Positions 36,715-45,587 of a DNA stretch of 64,000 nucleotides are shown in pieces; position 1 is the first letter of the stretch, and every line of letters begins with the position of its first letter. Below the pieces are notes generated by a model, which worked only from the letters and a program-made list of their open reading frames with translations, searched no databases and was not told where the DNA came from. The position numbers and the translations under genes were made by a program. The DNA is taken from assembly GCF_024810105.1 (NCBI RefSeq), contig NZ_JANUDX010000003.1, positions 552,333 to 616,332 on the forward strand, read 5' to 3'. The DNA is from Stenotrophomonas sp. BIGb0135. GTDB taxonomy: Bacteria > Pseudomonadota > Gammaproteobacteria > Xanthomonadales > Xanthomonadaceae.

Positions 36715-37075
36715 GGTCCAGTCCCTCGATGAGCGCCTTCAGCTCGGCGATGTCCTGCGCACTGAGTTCCCCGCGCTGGCTGAAATGGGCGACCAGCGGC
36801 GCCACGCGGCCATCGAACAGCTTGTCCAGCAGGCCGCTGCTCTGCTCGGCCACCCAGGCCTGGCGCTGCAGTACCGGCGAGTAGAGGTAGCGGCGCCCAT
36901 CGCGGCTGGCACTGATCGCGCCCTTGGTCAGCAGCCGGTTGAGCAAGGTCTTGATGGTGGGTTCGGCCCAGCCACGCCCGGCCAGCGCGGCCACCACCTC
37001 ATCCGCGCCCAACGGATGCTCGCCCCAGAGCACATCCATCACCACGGCTTCTGCTTCGCTGATCTGGCTCATCAT
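36707..37075 (-). CDS. BlaI/MecI/CopY-family transcriptional repressor
   Basis: A 122-residue winged-helix repressor. The N-terminal helix-turn-helix block includes ISEAEAVVMDVLWGEHPLGA and KTLLNRLLTKGAI, and the wing SRDGRRYLYSPVL; the C-terminal part (about 80-122) is the dimerisation/cleavage region. It is the first gene of a three-gene operon with the M56 peptidase, which by analogy with BlaR1/BlaI would inactivate it by proteolysis. ATG 37075 or 37072 can start it. Three palindromically arranged GTAATCG half-sites just upstream are its likely operator. Confidence 0.92.
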   Translation of the reverse strand: MMSQISEAEAVVMDVLWGEHPLGADEVVAALAGRGWAEPTIKTLLNRLLTKGAISASRDGRRYLYSPVLQRQAWVAEQSSGLLDKLFDGRVAPLVAHFSQRGELSAQDIAELKALIEGLDHD

Positions 37076-37083
37076 TTACATCC

Positions 37084-37114
37084 GTAATCGATGAACCGAT
37101 TACGCACGTAATCG
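37084..37114. promoter_or_regulatory. Candidate BlaI-type operator (three GTAATCG half-sites)
   Basis: GTAATCG (37084-37090), its inverse CGATTAC (37097-37103) and GTAATCG again (37108-37114) form two overlapping perfect 7-bp inverted repeats with 6- and 4-base spacers, right before the repressor start and in the divergent gap to the flavin reductase gene. It may therefore control both directions. Confidence 0.7.
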
Positions 37115-37190
37115 AAACCCGTGTCAACCCCTTCGACAGCCGGTTCATCCCCTCGCTGCCAGCATCGGGCGACGCCCCACGGAGCCCTCG

Positions 37191-37748
37191 ATGAGACGCT
37201 ACCGAAAATTCGACTACCCGGTCGAGGACGTGCGCCACTTCCTTGAACCCGGCCCGATCGTGCTGGTCACCTCGGCCTGGAAGGACCAGCGCAACGTCAT
37301 GACGCTCGGCTGGCACATGGTGCTGGCATTCACTCCCTCGCGGCTGGCGACCATGATTTCCAGCGGCAACCACAGCTTCGAGCTGATCCGCCGCAGTGGC
37401 GAATGCGTCATCAATGTTCCCACGGCCGCCATGCTCGACACCGTCGTGGGCATCGGCAACAGCAGCGGCGCGGCGATCGACAAGTTCGAGCACTTCGGCC
37501 TGGACACCGTCGCCGCCAGCGCGGTGGCGGCACCGCTCTTGGCCCAGTGCCATGCCAGTTTCGAGTGCCGGCTGGCCGACCGCAGCCAGGTCTCGCGGCA
37601 TGGCATGTTCATCTGGGAGGTGGTCAAGGCGCACGTCGCGCGCACGCCGAAGGTGCCTCGCACCGTGCACTACCGGGGCGATGGCCAGTTCATGCTGTCC
37701 GGCGATGAGGTCTCGCGTCGCCGTCTGTTCAAGCCCGAGATGCTGTAA
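37191..37748 (+). CDS. Flavin reductase-like domain protein
   Basis: A 185-residue FMN-binding split-barrel protein of the flavin_reduct (DIM6/NTAB) family. The flavin-binding strands are visible as GPIVLVTSAWKDQRNVMTLGWHM (about residues 21-43) and the ECVINVPTA block; GIGNSSGAAIDKFEHFGL follows. Such proteins reduce FMN with NAD(P)H for a partner oxygenase or bind flavin in other redox roles. It has a CGGAG site before the ATG. It is divergent from the blaI-type operon across the palindromic operator and 31 bases upstream of the CoA-hydrolase gene, so it may be co-transcribed with the latter. Confidence 0.88.
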   Translation: MRRYRKFDYPVEDVRHFLEPGPIVLVTSAWKDQRNVMTLGWHMVLAFTPSRLATMISSGNHSFELIRRSGECVINVPTAAMLDTVVGIGNSSGAAIDKFEHFGLDTVAASAVAAPLLAQCHASFECRLADRSQVSRHGMFIWEVVKAHVARTPKVPRTVHYRGDGQFMLSGDEVSRRRLFKPEML

Positions 37749-37779
37749 TGGCCCGCATATACCTGCAGGATGGCGCTGG

Positions 37780-39738
37780 ATGACCGAACACCTCACCGAC
37801 CTCGACGCGGCGACCGACTGGCTGCTGCAGCGCGTGGAGGGCCCGTTGCGCATCGGCGCGCCGCTGGCGCTGGGCAAGCCGCACCGGTTGCTCAACGCGC
37901 TGTATGCGCGGGTGGAGAACGATCCGTCGCGCCCGCTGCAGATCTACACCGCGCTGTCGTTGAACCCGCCCAAGCCCAGCGGCACCGGGCTGGAGGCGCG
38001 CTTCATGGCGCCGTTCGCCGCGCGCCACTTCGGTGAGGATTTCCCGCGCCTGGCCTATGCCGACGCCGTTGCCCGCGACCGCCTGCCCGCGCACGTGCAG
38101 GTGGAGGAGTTCTACATGCAGTCCGGCGCGCTGCTCACTTCCTCGCAGGCACAGCGCAGCTACACCAGCCTCAATTACACCCACGCCGCCGATGCGGTGG
38201 CCCAGCGCGCGCCGCACGCGATCGTGCAGAAGGTGGCGGTGCGCCCGGATGACCGGCGGCTGTCGCTGTCGTGCAACAACGACATCACCCAGGACACGCT
38301 GGACGCGATGGTCGCGCGCGGCCTGCCGCGCCCGTTGATGATCGCCGAGATCGACCCGCAGCTGCCGTACCTGGCCGGCTCGGCCACGGTGGATGTGAGC
38401 TTCTTCGACCTGGTGATCAGCCCGCCACCGCCCTACCCCGACCTGTTCGGCCTGCCGCGGCAGCCGGTGAGCGACGCCGACTACGCCATCGGCCTGTACG
38501 CCAGCGCGCTGGTCCGCGACGGTGGCACGCTGCAGATCGGCATCGGCACCCTCGCCGATGCGATCAGCCATGCGCTGGTGCTGCGGCATACCGACAACGC
38601 GCGCTACCGGCAGCTGCTGCACGCGCTCGACCCGACCCTGTCCAGCCACCCCACCGTGCGCGAATGCGGTGGCCTGGAGCCGTTCGAGATCGGCCTGTAC
38701 GGCTGCAGCGAAATGCTCAACGAAGGTTTCCGCCGCCTCGTCCAGACCGGCGTGATCCGGCGCAAGGTGCACGATGACGTGGCCCTGATGCAGCGCATCG
38801 AGAACGGCAGCACCCTGACCATCGACCACGCCACCCTCGCCGCCGAGGGCGAGTACCTGCATGGTGCGTTCTACCTGGGCTCGCCGGAGTTCTACCAGTG
38901 GCTGCGCGACCTGCCCGACGACGAACGCCGGGCCATCGGCATGCGCCGGATCAGCGAGATCAACCAGCTCTACGGCGGCGATGAAGTGCTCGAACGCCTG
39001 CAGCGCCGCCATGCCCGCTTCTTCAACTCGTGCATGATCGCCACCGCATTGGGCGCGGCAGTATCCGACGCCCTGGAAGACGGCCGCGTGGTGTCCGGCG
39101 TGGGCGGCCAGTACAACTTCGTGGCGATGGCGCACGCGCTGCCGGAGGCACGCAGCGCGTTGATGTTCCGCGCCGTGCGCGAGGACAAGGGCCGGCTGCA
39201 GTCCAACGTGCGCTGGAATTACGGCCACACCACCATCCCGCGGCACCTGCGCGACATCTACATCAACGAGTACGGCATTGCCGACCTGCGCAACCTCACC
39301 GACGAGGACTGCGTGATCGGCATGGCCGGGATCACCGATGCGGCCTTCCAGGCCGAGCTGCTGCAGACGGCCAAGGCATCGAAGAAGCTGGACGCCGCCT
39401 TCGCCGCGCCCGAGCACTGGCAACGGCGCAACAGTGCCGCGGCCGTCAGTGCCGCGTTGGCCCCGTTCCGCCACTCGGGCCTGTTGCCCGACTACCCGCT
39501 GGGCAGCGACTTCACCGAGGTCGAACAGCACCTGGTCAAGGCCTTGGGCTGGTTGAAGCAGAACACGCAGACGCGCGGCAGCAAGCTGCGCACGGTCCTG
39601 GCCGCCTTGACCCAGCCGGCCGGCGATGGCGATGCGGTGTACCTGCAGCGGATGGGACTGGATGCACCGACGAGTTTTGGCGAGCGGATCGAAGCGCGGT
39701 TGGTGCGGTTGGCGTTGGCGCGGACGGCAGCCGCCTGA
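37780..39738 (+). CDS. Acetyl-CoA hydrolase/transferase family protein
   Basis: A 652-residue protein, longer than the usual ~430-540 residues of this family. The C-terminal half has the diagnostic AcCoA_hyd_C features: GVGGQYNFVAMAHAL and TTIPRHLRDIYINEYGIADL followed by an IAHPxFR-like stretch IGMAGITDAAFQAEL. The middle carries LQIGIGTLADAISHAL and FEIGLYGCSEMLNEGF. The first ~60 and last ~90 residues are extensions. Family members hydrolyse acyl-CoA or exchange CoA between acetyl-CoA and other acids. The large form resembles proteobacterial enzymes annotated simply as acetyl-CoA hydrolase. It lies directly after the flavin reductase gene; substrate unknown. Confidence 0.85.
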   Translation: MTEHLTDLDAATDWLLQRVEGPLRIGAPLALGKPHRLLNALYARVENDPSRPLQIYTALSLNPPKPSGTGLEARFMAPFAARHFGEDFPRLAYADAVARDRLPAHVQVEEFYMQSGALLTSSQAQRSYTSLNYTHAADAVAQRAPHAIVQKVAVRPDDRRLSLSCNNDITQDTLDAMVARGLPRPLMIAEIDPQLPYLAGSATVDVSFFDLVISPPPPYPDLFGLPRQPVSDADYAIGLYASALVRDGGTLQIGIGTLADAISHALVLRHTDNARYRQLLHALDPTLSSHPTVRECGGLEPFEIGLYGCSEMLNEGFRRLVQTGVIRRKVHDDVALMQRIENGSTLTIDHATLAAEGEYLHGAFYLGSPEFYQWLRDLPDDERRAIGMRRISEINQLYGGDEVLERLQRRHARFFNSCMIATALGAAVSDALEDGRVVSGVGGQYNFVAMAHALPEARSALMFRAVREDKGRLQSNVRWNYGHTTIPRHLRDIYINEYGIADLRNLTDEDCVIGMAGITDAAFQAELLQTAKASKKLDAAFAAPEHWQRRNSAAAVSAALAPFRHSGLLPDYPLGSDFTEVEQHLVKALGWLKQNTQTRGSKLRTVLAALTQPAGDGDAVYLQRMGLDAPTSFGERIEARLVRLALARTAAA

Positions 39739-39749
39739 GCGCGGGGCGC

Positions 39750-40262
39750 GTCGTCTGGCGCAGCCGAGCATGGCTCGGCTCTACCGGCGAGCCACGCATC
39801 GTCCCAGGGTGACAAGGCGCGTCGTCTGGAGCAGCCGAGCATGGCTCGGCTCTACCGCCGAGCCACGCATCGTCCGAGGGTGACAAGGCGCGTCGTATGG
39901 AGCAGCCGAGCATGGCTCGGCTCTACCGGCGATCCACGCATCGTCCCCAGGGTGACAAGGCGCATCGCCTGGAGCAGCCGAGCATGGCTCGGCTCTACCG
40001 GCGAGCCTCGCATCGTCCGAGGGTGACAAGGCGCGTCGTATGGAGCAGCCGAGCATGGCTCGGCTCTACCGGCGAGCCACGCATCGTCCCCAGGGTGACA
40101 AGGCGCGTCGTCTGGCGCAGCCGAGCATGGCTCGGCTCTACCGGCGATCCTCGCATCGTCCGAGGGTGACAAGGCGCGTCGTCTGGCGCAGCCGAGCATG
40201 GCTCGGCTCTACCCCGGGCCGTGCATCGATCGGGGTGGTAGAGCCGAGCCATGCTCGGCTGC
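39750..40262. repeat. Tandem array of seven ~71-nt SMAG-bearing units plus one inverted copy
   Basis: The palindrome GCAGCCGAGCATGGCTCGGC (then TCTAC) begins at about 39760, 39831, 39902, 39974, 40045, 40117 and 40188, a period of 71-72 bases. Linkers are nearly identical too (CGAGCCACGCATCGTCC, AGGGTGACAAGGCGCGTCGT). The array ends with one inverted copy (GTAGAGCCGAGCCATGCTCG, 40238-40262). Whole units, not just the palindromes, have been amplified. The array fills the gap between the CoA-hydrolase and tkt genes, which converge here. Confidence 0.93.
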
Positions 40263-40275
40263 TCTCCCGGAAACG

Positions 40276-40305
40276 CAGAAGGCCGGGGAAATCCCCGGCC
40301 TTCTG
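40276..40305 (-). terminator. Hairpin terminator after tkt
   Basis: Perfect 13-bp stem CAGAAGGCCGGGG / CCCCGGCCTTCTG with a 4-nt loop, 30 bases after the tkt stop; only a short T tract follows on the minus strand (CGTTTCC). Confidence 0.75.
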
Positions 40306-40334
40306 CTGCAAACCCTGCAACGGCACTCAGTGCA

Positions 40335-42335
40335 TCAGAGCGCCTTGGCAGCGGCCACCACGTGGTCGGTGGTGATGCCGAAGTGCTTGTACAACGCTTC
40401 GGCCGGGGCCGAGGCACCGAAGGTGTCGATACCGACCACCGCACCGTCCAGGCCCACGTACTGGCGCCAGAAACCGGTGACGCCGGCTTCCACCGCCACG
40501 CGCTTGCGCACCGCGTTGGGCAGCACCGACTCGCGATACGCCGCGTCCTGGCGATCGAACACGTCGGTGGACGGCATGGACACCACGCGGGTCTTGATCC
40601 CGGCAGCATCCAGCTCGGCCTTGGCGGCCACGGCCAGGCCCACTTCCGAACCGGTACCGATCAGGATCACGTCGGGCACGCCGCCTTCGGCGTCGGCCAG
40701 CACGTAGCCACCGCGCGCGATCTGCGCGACCTGCTCGGTGCTGCGCGGCTGGTGCGGCAGGTTCTGGCGGCTGAACACCAGGCAGCTCGGGCCGTCGGTG
40801 CGGGTGATCGCCGACTTCCAGCTGACCGCCGACTCGACCGCATCGCACGGGCGCCACACATCGTTGTTGGGGATGTAGCGCAGCGAGGCCAGGTGCTCCA
40901 CCGGCTGGTGGGTCGGGCCGTCTTCGCCCAGGCCGATCGAGTCGTGGGTATAGACGTGGATGGCGTGCGCCGGGATCAGCGCGCTCATGCGCACGCCGTT
41001 GCGGGCGTAGTCGCTGAACACCAGGAAGGTGGCATCGAAGGGAATGAACCCGCCATGCAGGGCCAGGCCATTGGCAATGGCGGTCATGCCGAATTCGCGC
41101 ACGCCGTAATACACGTAGTTGGCGTTCGGGTCATCGGTGGCGACCGACTTGCTGGCCTTCCACAGGGTCAGGTTGGAGTGGGCCAGGTCGGCCGAGCCGC
41201 CCACCAGCTCCGGCAGCAGCGGCGCGAACGCTTCGATCGCCAGCTGCGAGGCCTTGCGCGAGGCGATGGTCTGGCCTTCTTCCTGGACCTTGGCGATGTA
41301 GGCATCGGCCTTGGCGATGAAATCGGCCGGCAGCTCACCATGCGAACGACGGGTCAGCTCTTCGGCTTCGGCCGGGAACTGCGCGGCGTACTTGTCGAAC
41401 TGCAGTTCCCATTCGGCCTGGCGCAGGGTGCCGGTACCGCCGGCACGCCAGCCGGCGTAGATCTCTTCGGGAATCTCGAACGGACCGTAGTTCCAGCCCA
41501 GCTGCTTGCGGGTGGCTTCCAGCTCGTCCTTGCCCAGCGGCGCGCCGTGGCTGGATTCCTTGCCGGCCTTGCCCGGCGAACCGAAGCCGATGGTGGTGCG
41601 GCAGCAGATCAGGGTCGGCTTGTCGAACTGGGCCAGGGCGCTGTCGATGGCGGCCTTGATGCTCTCCGGATCGTGGCCATCGACGCCGCGCACCACGTTC
41701 CAGCCATAGGCTTCGAAACGCTCGGGGGTGTTGTCGGTGAACCAGCCTTCGGTGTTGCCGTCGATGGAGATGTGGTTGTCATCCCAGAAGCAGACCAGCT
41801 TGCCCAGGCCCCAGGTGCCGGCCAGCGAGGCGGCTTCGTGCGAGATGCCTTCCATCAGGCAGCCGTCGCCCAGGAACACCCAGGTGCGGTGGTCGACGAT
41901 CTCGTGCTCGGGGCGGTTGTAGCGCTGTGCCAGCAACTTCTCGGCGAGCGCGAAGCCCACGGCGTTGGCCAGGCCCTGGCCGAGCGGACCGGTGGTGGTC
42001 TCCACGCCGGGGGTTTCATGGTGTTCCGGGTGGCCGGCGGTCTTGCTGCCCAGCTGGCGGAACTGCTTGAGCTGTTCGATCGGCAGGTCGTAACCGCTCA
42101 GGTGCAGCAGCGCGTACTGCAGCATCGAGCCGTGGCCGTTGGACAACACGAAGCGGTCGCGGTTGAACCACTTCGGATTGTTCGGGTTGTGACGGAGATA
42201 GTCGTTCCAGAGGACCTCGGCGATATCGGCCATGCCCATCGGCATGCCGGGATGCCCGGACTTGGCGGTTTCGACCGCATCAGCGGCGAGGAAGCGGATG
42301 GCATTGGCCAACTGGCGGCGGGTAGGCTGCGTCAT
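40335..42335 (-). CDS. tkt: Transketolase
   Basis: A 666-residue thiamine-diphosphate enzyme moving two-carbon ketol units between sugars in the pentose phosphate pathway. The N-terminal PP domain starts [20 protein letters not shown] and has the [17 protein letters not shown] block and the ThDP motif [18 protein letters not shown] (GDG...N-type). The Pyr domain (about 355-525) contains the catalytic [17 protein letters not shown], and [19 protein letters not shown] carries the substrate His residues. The C-terminal domain completes the normal length. It is monocistronic, with terminator below and the SMAG array beyond. Confidence 0.98.
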   Translation of the reverse strand: MTQPTRRQLANAIRFLAADAVETAKSGHPGMPMGMADIAEVLWNDYLRHNPNNPKWFNRDRFVLSNGHGSMLQYALLHLSGYDLPIEQLKQFRQLGSKTAGHPEHHETPGVETTTGPLGQGLANAVGFALAEKLLAQRYNRPEHEIVDHRTWVFLGDGCLMEGISHEAASLAGTWGLGKLVCFWDDNHISIDGNTEGWFTDNTPERFEAYGWNVVRGVDGHDPESIKAAIDSALAQFDKPTLICCRTTIGFGSPGKAGKESSHGAPLGKDELEATRKQLGWNYGPFEIPEEIYAGWRAGGTGTLRQAEWELQFDKYAAQFPAEAEELTRRSHGELPADFIAKADAYIAKVQEEGQTIASRKASQLAIEAFAPLLPELVGGSADLAHSNLTLWKASKSVATDDPNANYVYYGVREFGMTAIANGLALHGGFIPFDATFLVFSDYARNGVRMSALIPAHAIHVYTHDSIGLGEDGPTHQPVEHLASLRYIPNNDVWRPCDAVESAVSWKSAITRTDGPSCLVFSRQNLPHQPRSTEQVAQIARGGYVLADAEGGVPDVILIGTGSEVGLAVAAKAELDAAGIKTRVVSMPSTDVFDRQDAAYRESVLPNAVRKRVAVEAGVTGFWRQYVGLDGAVVGIDTFGASAPAEALYKHFGITTDHVVAAAKAL

Positions 42336-42431
42336 GGTTCTGTCGGAATCGGGAGGCGGCCGCGAACGTGCGGGCGCGTCATTGTCCCACAGACGTCCAG
42401 CGGGGTCAGGCCGTGCGTCTGCTTCCTGAAC

Positions 42432-42460
42432 AAAAAACGCCCCGCTCGGGGCGGGGCGTT
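42432..42460 (-). terminator. Intrinsic terminator of the symporter gene
   Basis: On the minus strand AACGCCCCGC-CCCGA-GCGGGGCGTT is followed by TTTTG; 37 bases after the stop. Confidence 0.9.
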
Positions 42461-42497
42461 GATCGGGGCTGGCGCGGCGGCGGTGCCCGGCGGGGAG

Positions 42498-43820
42498 TCA
42501 GTCGCGGCCGACCTGCACCGGGACCGGGCTGTCGTCGGTCTCGCCCTTGGCCACCAGCGTGGTCAGGGCCAGGTCACCGGTGACGTTGAGGGCGGTACGG
42601 CACATGTCCAGGAAGTGGTTCACGCCCAGGATCAGGCCGATGCCCAGCGGGTTCACCCCGACCATGGCGCAGATCATCGCCACCACCGGCAGCGAGCCGG
42701 ACGGCACGCCGGCCGTGCCGATGCCACCGAGGATGCAGACCGCCATCACCATCACCTGCTGGCCGATGCTCAGGTCCACGCCGAAGAACTGCGCCAGGAA
42801 GATCACCGTCACGCCCTCGAACAACGCGGTGCCGTTCTGGTTGGCGGTGGCGCCCACGGTCAGCACGAAGCGCGAGACCTTCTGCGGCAGCCCCATCTGG
42901 TCGGCCACGCGCAGCGCGGTCGGCAGGGTGGCATTGCTGGAGGCGGTGGAGAAGGCCATCACCGTCGCTTCCTGGGTATCGCGGAAGAACGACAGCGGCG
43001 AACGCCCGGACAGCCACACCGCCGTGCCGTAGGTCACCACCATGTGCAGGCCCAGCGCCAGCACCACCACGCCCACGTATGCGCCCAGGCGGATGATCAG
43101 GTCGAAGCCGAACAGCGCGGCCAGGTTGAACATGAAGCAGGCCACCGCATACGGCGCCAGGCGGATGACCAGATTGATCAGGGTCATAGAGACTTCGAAC
43201 ACGCCTTCGATGGCGCGGCGCAGCGGCGCGACCTTTTCTTCCGGGCTCAGCACCATGCCGATGCCGAACATCAGCGCGAAGAACATCAGCGACAGGATCG
43301 CGCCGTTGTCCGATGCGGCCTGCAGCACGTTGCTGGGCACGATCGACAGCAGCATGTCCATGCCCTTGGGCGTTTCATGGATGCCGGCGACGATTTCCTT
43401 GCTGCGCTCGGCGTTCTCCGACAGCATCTGCGCCGCCACCTGCGGGTCCATGCCAGCGCCGGGCTTGAGCACGTTGACCAGCACCAGGCCGATGCCCACC
43501 GCGATGCCCGACAGCAGCACCGTGTAGGCCAGGGTCTTCCAGCCGATCCGGCCGAGCGCGCGGATGTCGCCCATCTCCGACACGCCCATGATCAACGCCG
43601 AGAAGATCAGCGGCACGATGAGCATGAAGATCAGGTTGAGGAACAGGCCCGACAGCGGCGTGGTCACCCAGGCCATCACGCCCTTGGCGGCATCGGTCAG
43701 GCCGGGGACGCCCGGGCCGGCGGCATGCACGATCAGGCCGAGCACCAGGCCCAGCGCGAAGCCAATGCCCATTTTCCAGTGCAAGGGCAGTTTCTTCCGG
43801 GTCGTTGCGGCCTCAGTCAT
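42498..43820 (-). CDS. Dicarboxylate/amino-acid:cation symporter (DAACS)
   Basis: A 440-residue inner-membrane carrier of the GltP/DctA/SstT group. Eight TM helices and two re-entrant hairpins are predicted. Diagnostic motifs are the serine-rich hairpin FSTASSNATLPTALR, the NQNGTALFEG TM7 motif (here ATANQNGTALFEGVTVIFLAQ in split form) and the HP2/TM8 stretch GGIGTAGVPSGSLPVVAM with NHFLDMCRTALNVTGD. The TM8 region and Asp/Arg pair (D..R in LDMCRTALNV) fit acidic amino acid or dicarboxylate binding coupled to Na+ or H+. Whether glutamate or C4-dicarboxylate is the substrate cannot be decided. It has its own terminator. Confidence 0.93.
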   Translation of the reverse strand: MTEAATTRKKLPLHWKMGIGFALGLVLGLIVHAAGPGVPGLTDAAKGVMAWVTTPLSGLFLNLIFMLIVPLIFSALIMGVSEMGDIRALGRIGWKTLAYTVLLSGIAVGIGLVLVNVLKPGAGMDPQVAAQMLSENAERSKEIVAGIHETPKGMDMLLSIVPSNVLQAASDNGAILSLMFFALMFGIGMVLSPEEKVAPLRRAIEGVFEVSMTLINLVIRLAPYAVACFMFNLAALFGFDLIIRLGAYVGVVVLALGLHMVVTYGTAVWLSGRSPLSFFRDTQEATVMAFSTASSNATLPTALRVADQMGLPQKVSRFVLTVGATANQNGTALFEGVTVIFLAQFFGVDLSIGQQVMVMAVCILGGIGTAGVPSGSLPVVAMICAMVGVNPLGIGLILGVNHFLDMCRTALNVTGDLALTTLVAKGETDDSPVPVQVGRD

Positions 43821-43886
43821 GTAGCGGCTTTCCTGTAAAGAAGTGAATCAGCTTAGCAAAGCCGGTCCCGCAGGCCCGGCGGCGCA

Positions 43887-45587
43887 TCAAGGTCCTGAAG
43901 GATATAGAGGCGCCAGCCCATTGTTTTCCGCCACCGTGGCCGGCTGCCAGTGCGGTCCGTCATGGAACGCCCGGCGCAGGGCCTGGCGGGCGGCGGCCAC
44001 ATCGCCGCCCTGGCCGGACCAGCGCGCCTGCTGCATGGCCAGCAGGGCCTCGCGCTGGACGGGGTCGGCCAGCCGCGCGATCACGCCCTCCAGCCCCTGC
44101 ACCCGGCCCATCGCCGCCAACAACGCGATGATCTCGTCCAGGCCCTGGCTTTCCATGGCCCGGCGCAGTTCGGCCCGCGACACCGGCGCAACCGGCGCGG
44201 CCGCCACGCCGACCGGCGCGGGTGCGCGACGGCCGTCATGCCGCCTCCGGCGCCAGCCCCACGCCAGCGTGAGCAGCCACAGCAACGCGAAGCAGGCCGC
44301 CGCGATCCAGCCCCAGGGCCGGGTGGGCGCCGGCAGCGCCGCCAACGGCAGCGCATTGGACGCCGCCGGCGCCTGCCCGGGAAGCGCCGAGCGCGTATCC
44401 ACCGGGAGCGGCGCGGGTGCCGAGCCGCCCGCGCCACCCGCCGCCACGGCCAGGGTCAGGTCCGGCAGGGCCGTCACACGTGCCTCGCCCGCCTGCACGT
44501 CCCACCACGCCATGCGCGGACCAGGTACGCGCAGGGTGCCGGGGCCGCGCGGCACGATCGAATAGCGTCGGGTCAGTTTGAGCTGTGGGGTGCCGCCGTT
44601 GAAGGTCTCATCGTATTGGGCCGGCTCGGCAAACACCTGCGCATCCGGGCCCACGTCCAGCGAGGGCAGCTCCGGGAACTGCGCACGGGTGGCACCCACG
44701 GCGACGGCTTCCACCACCACCGTGGCCGCTTCGCCGGCCCGCCCGCTGTCGGGCGCGGCGGTGTAGCGCAGGCGCAGGTCGTGCAGCGGCAGCCACGGCT
44801 GCGGCGCACTCGCCGGCTGCGGCTGCACCTGCAACGTGCGCGCCGGCGCACTCGCGCGCAGCCGCCCGTCGCCACCGAACATGTCATCGAAGAACCCCCC
44901 GGCCGCACGTCCGTTGAACTGGGCCGCCGGCACCTGCAACGGCCCGCTGCGCTCGGGGATCAGCAGGAAGCGGCGCTCGACCAGGTTGTAGCGGCGGCCA
45001 TTGACCTCGCGCACCAGGCTGCGGTCCTCGCCCACGCGCTGCATGGAGGCGCCGTCGGGGGTATCCAGCACCAGTTCGCCGGACACCAGTTGGGCCACGT
45101 AGAACAGCCGCACCACCACGCCCACGCTCTGCTGCACATACGGCGTGGCGTCATCGACCTCGGTTTCCATGAACACCGCGGCATTGCCCGGTACCGCCGC
45201 CGACGCCCCGGCCCCGGCCCCGGCAGCCACCTGCAGCTGCAACGGCGCGGTGCGCTGGGAGCCGACCTGCAGGCTCGGAATCTGCAGGGTGCCCGTGCGG
45301 CGCGGCGCCAGCACCACGGCAAACAGATTGCGCGTGCTGGCCCCGCCATTGCTCCACTGCACCTGGCGGCTGCTGGTCTGGGCGCTCAGGTCGAAATCGG
45401 CGCGCAGCGGCGCGTAATCCGGCGCGCCGGCGGCATCGCTCTCGATAGTGAGGGTGACCGTATCGGTGTCGCTGATGTCCTGCCGGTCAAGCCAGGCCCG
45501 TGTCTGCGCCTGCGCCGTGGCGCACAGCACCAGCAGCAGCCAGCAACCGGCCTGCATCCAGCGCCGCGTGATGGAGTGGATGCTCAT
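43887..45587 (-). CDS. BatD-like oxygen-tolerance family protein
   Basis: A 566-residue exported membrane protein of the BatD (oxygen tolerance) family. A signal peptide (about residues 1-28, ending AQAQ) is followed by tandem Ig-like periplasmic domains with TVTLTIESDAAGAPDY, SVGVVVRLFYVAQLVSGEL and RRFLLIPERSGPLQVPA, then a single TM helix (about 435-455) and a cytoplasmic tail with an Arg-rich segment. It is the last gene of the MoxR/Bat operon; its ATG overlaps the preceding stop by 4 bases. The family is linked to stress tolerance and possibly MoxR-assisted protein maturation, but its molecular role is unsettled. Confidence 0.88.
   Translation of the reverse strand: MSIHSITRRWMQAGCWLLLVLCATAQAQTRAWLDRQDISDTDTVTLTIESDAAGAPDYAPLRADFDLSAQTSSRQVQWSNGGASTRNLFAVVLAPRRTGTLQIPSLQVGSQRTAPLQLQVAAGAGAGASAAVPGNAAVFMETEVDDATPYVQQSVGVVVRLFYVAQLVSGELVLDTPDGASMQRVGEDRSLVREVNGRRYNLVERRFLLIPERSGPLQVPAAQFNGRAAGGFFDDMFGGDGRLRASAPARTLQVQPQPASAPQPWLPLHDLRLRYTAAPDSGRAGEAATVVVEAVAVGATRAQFPELPSLDVGPDAQVFAEPAQYDETFNGGTPQLKLTRRYSIVPRGPGTLRVPGPRMAWWDVQAGEARVTALPDLTLAVAAGGAGGSAPAPLPVDTRSALPGQAPAASNALPLAALPAPTRPWGWIAAACFALLWLLTLAWGWRRRRHDGRRAPAPVGVAAAPVAPVSRAELRRAMESQGLDEIIALLAAMGRVQGLEGVIARLADPVQREALLAMQQARWSGQGGDVAAARQALRRAFHDGPHWQPATVAENNGLAPLYPSGP

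Noticed and set aside
34916..37075. Beta-lactam resistance (BlaR1/BlaI) locus
   Set aside because: The M56 protein has no penicillin-binding sensor domain and no beta-lactamase gene is near.
39750..40262. CRISPR array
   Set aside because: The repeats are palindromic SMAG units and the linkers between them are nearly identical, not unique spacers; no cas genes are near.
40251..43838. 1195-codon plus-strand open frame opposite tkt and the symporter
   Set aside because: It spans two well-supported genes and the space between them; composition and lack of motifs mark it as a shadow.
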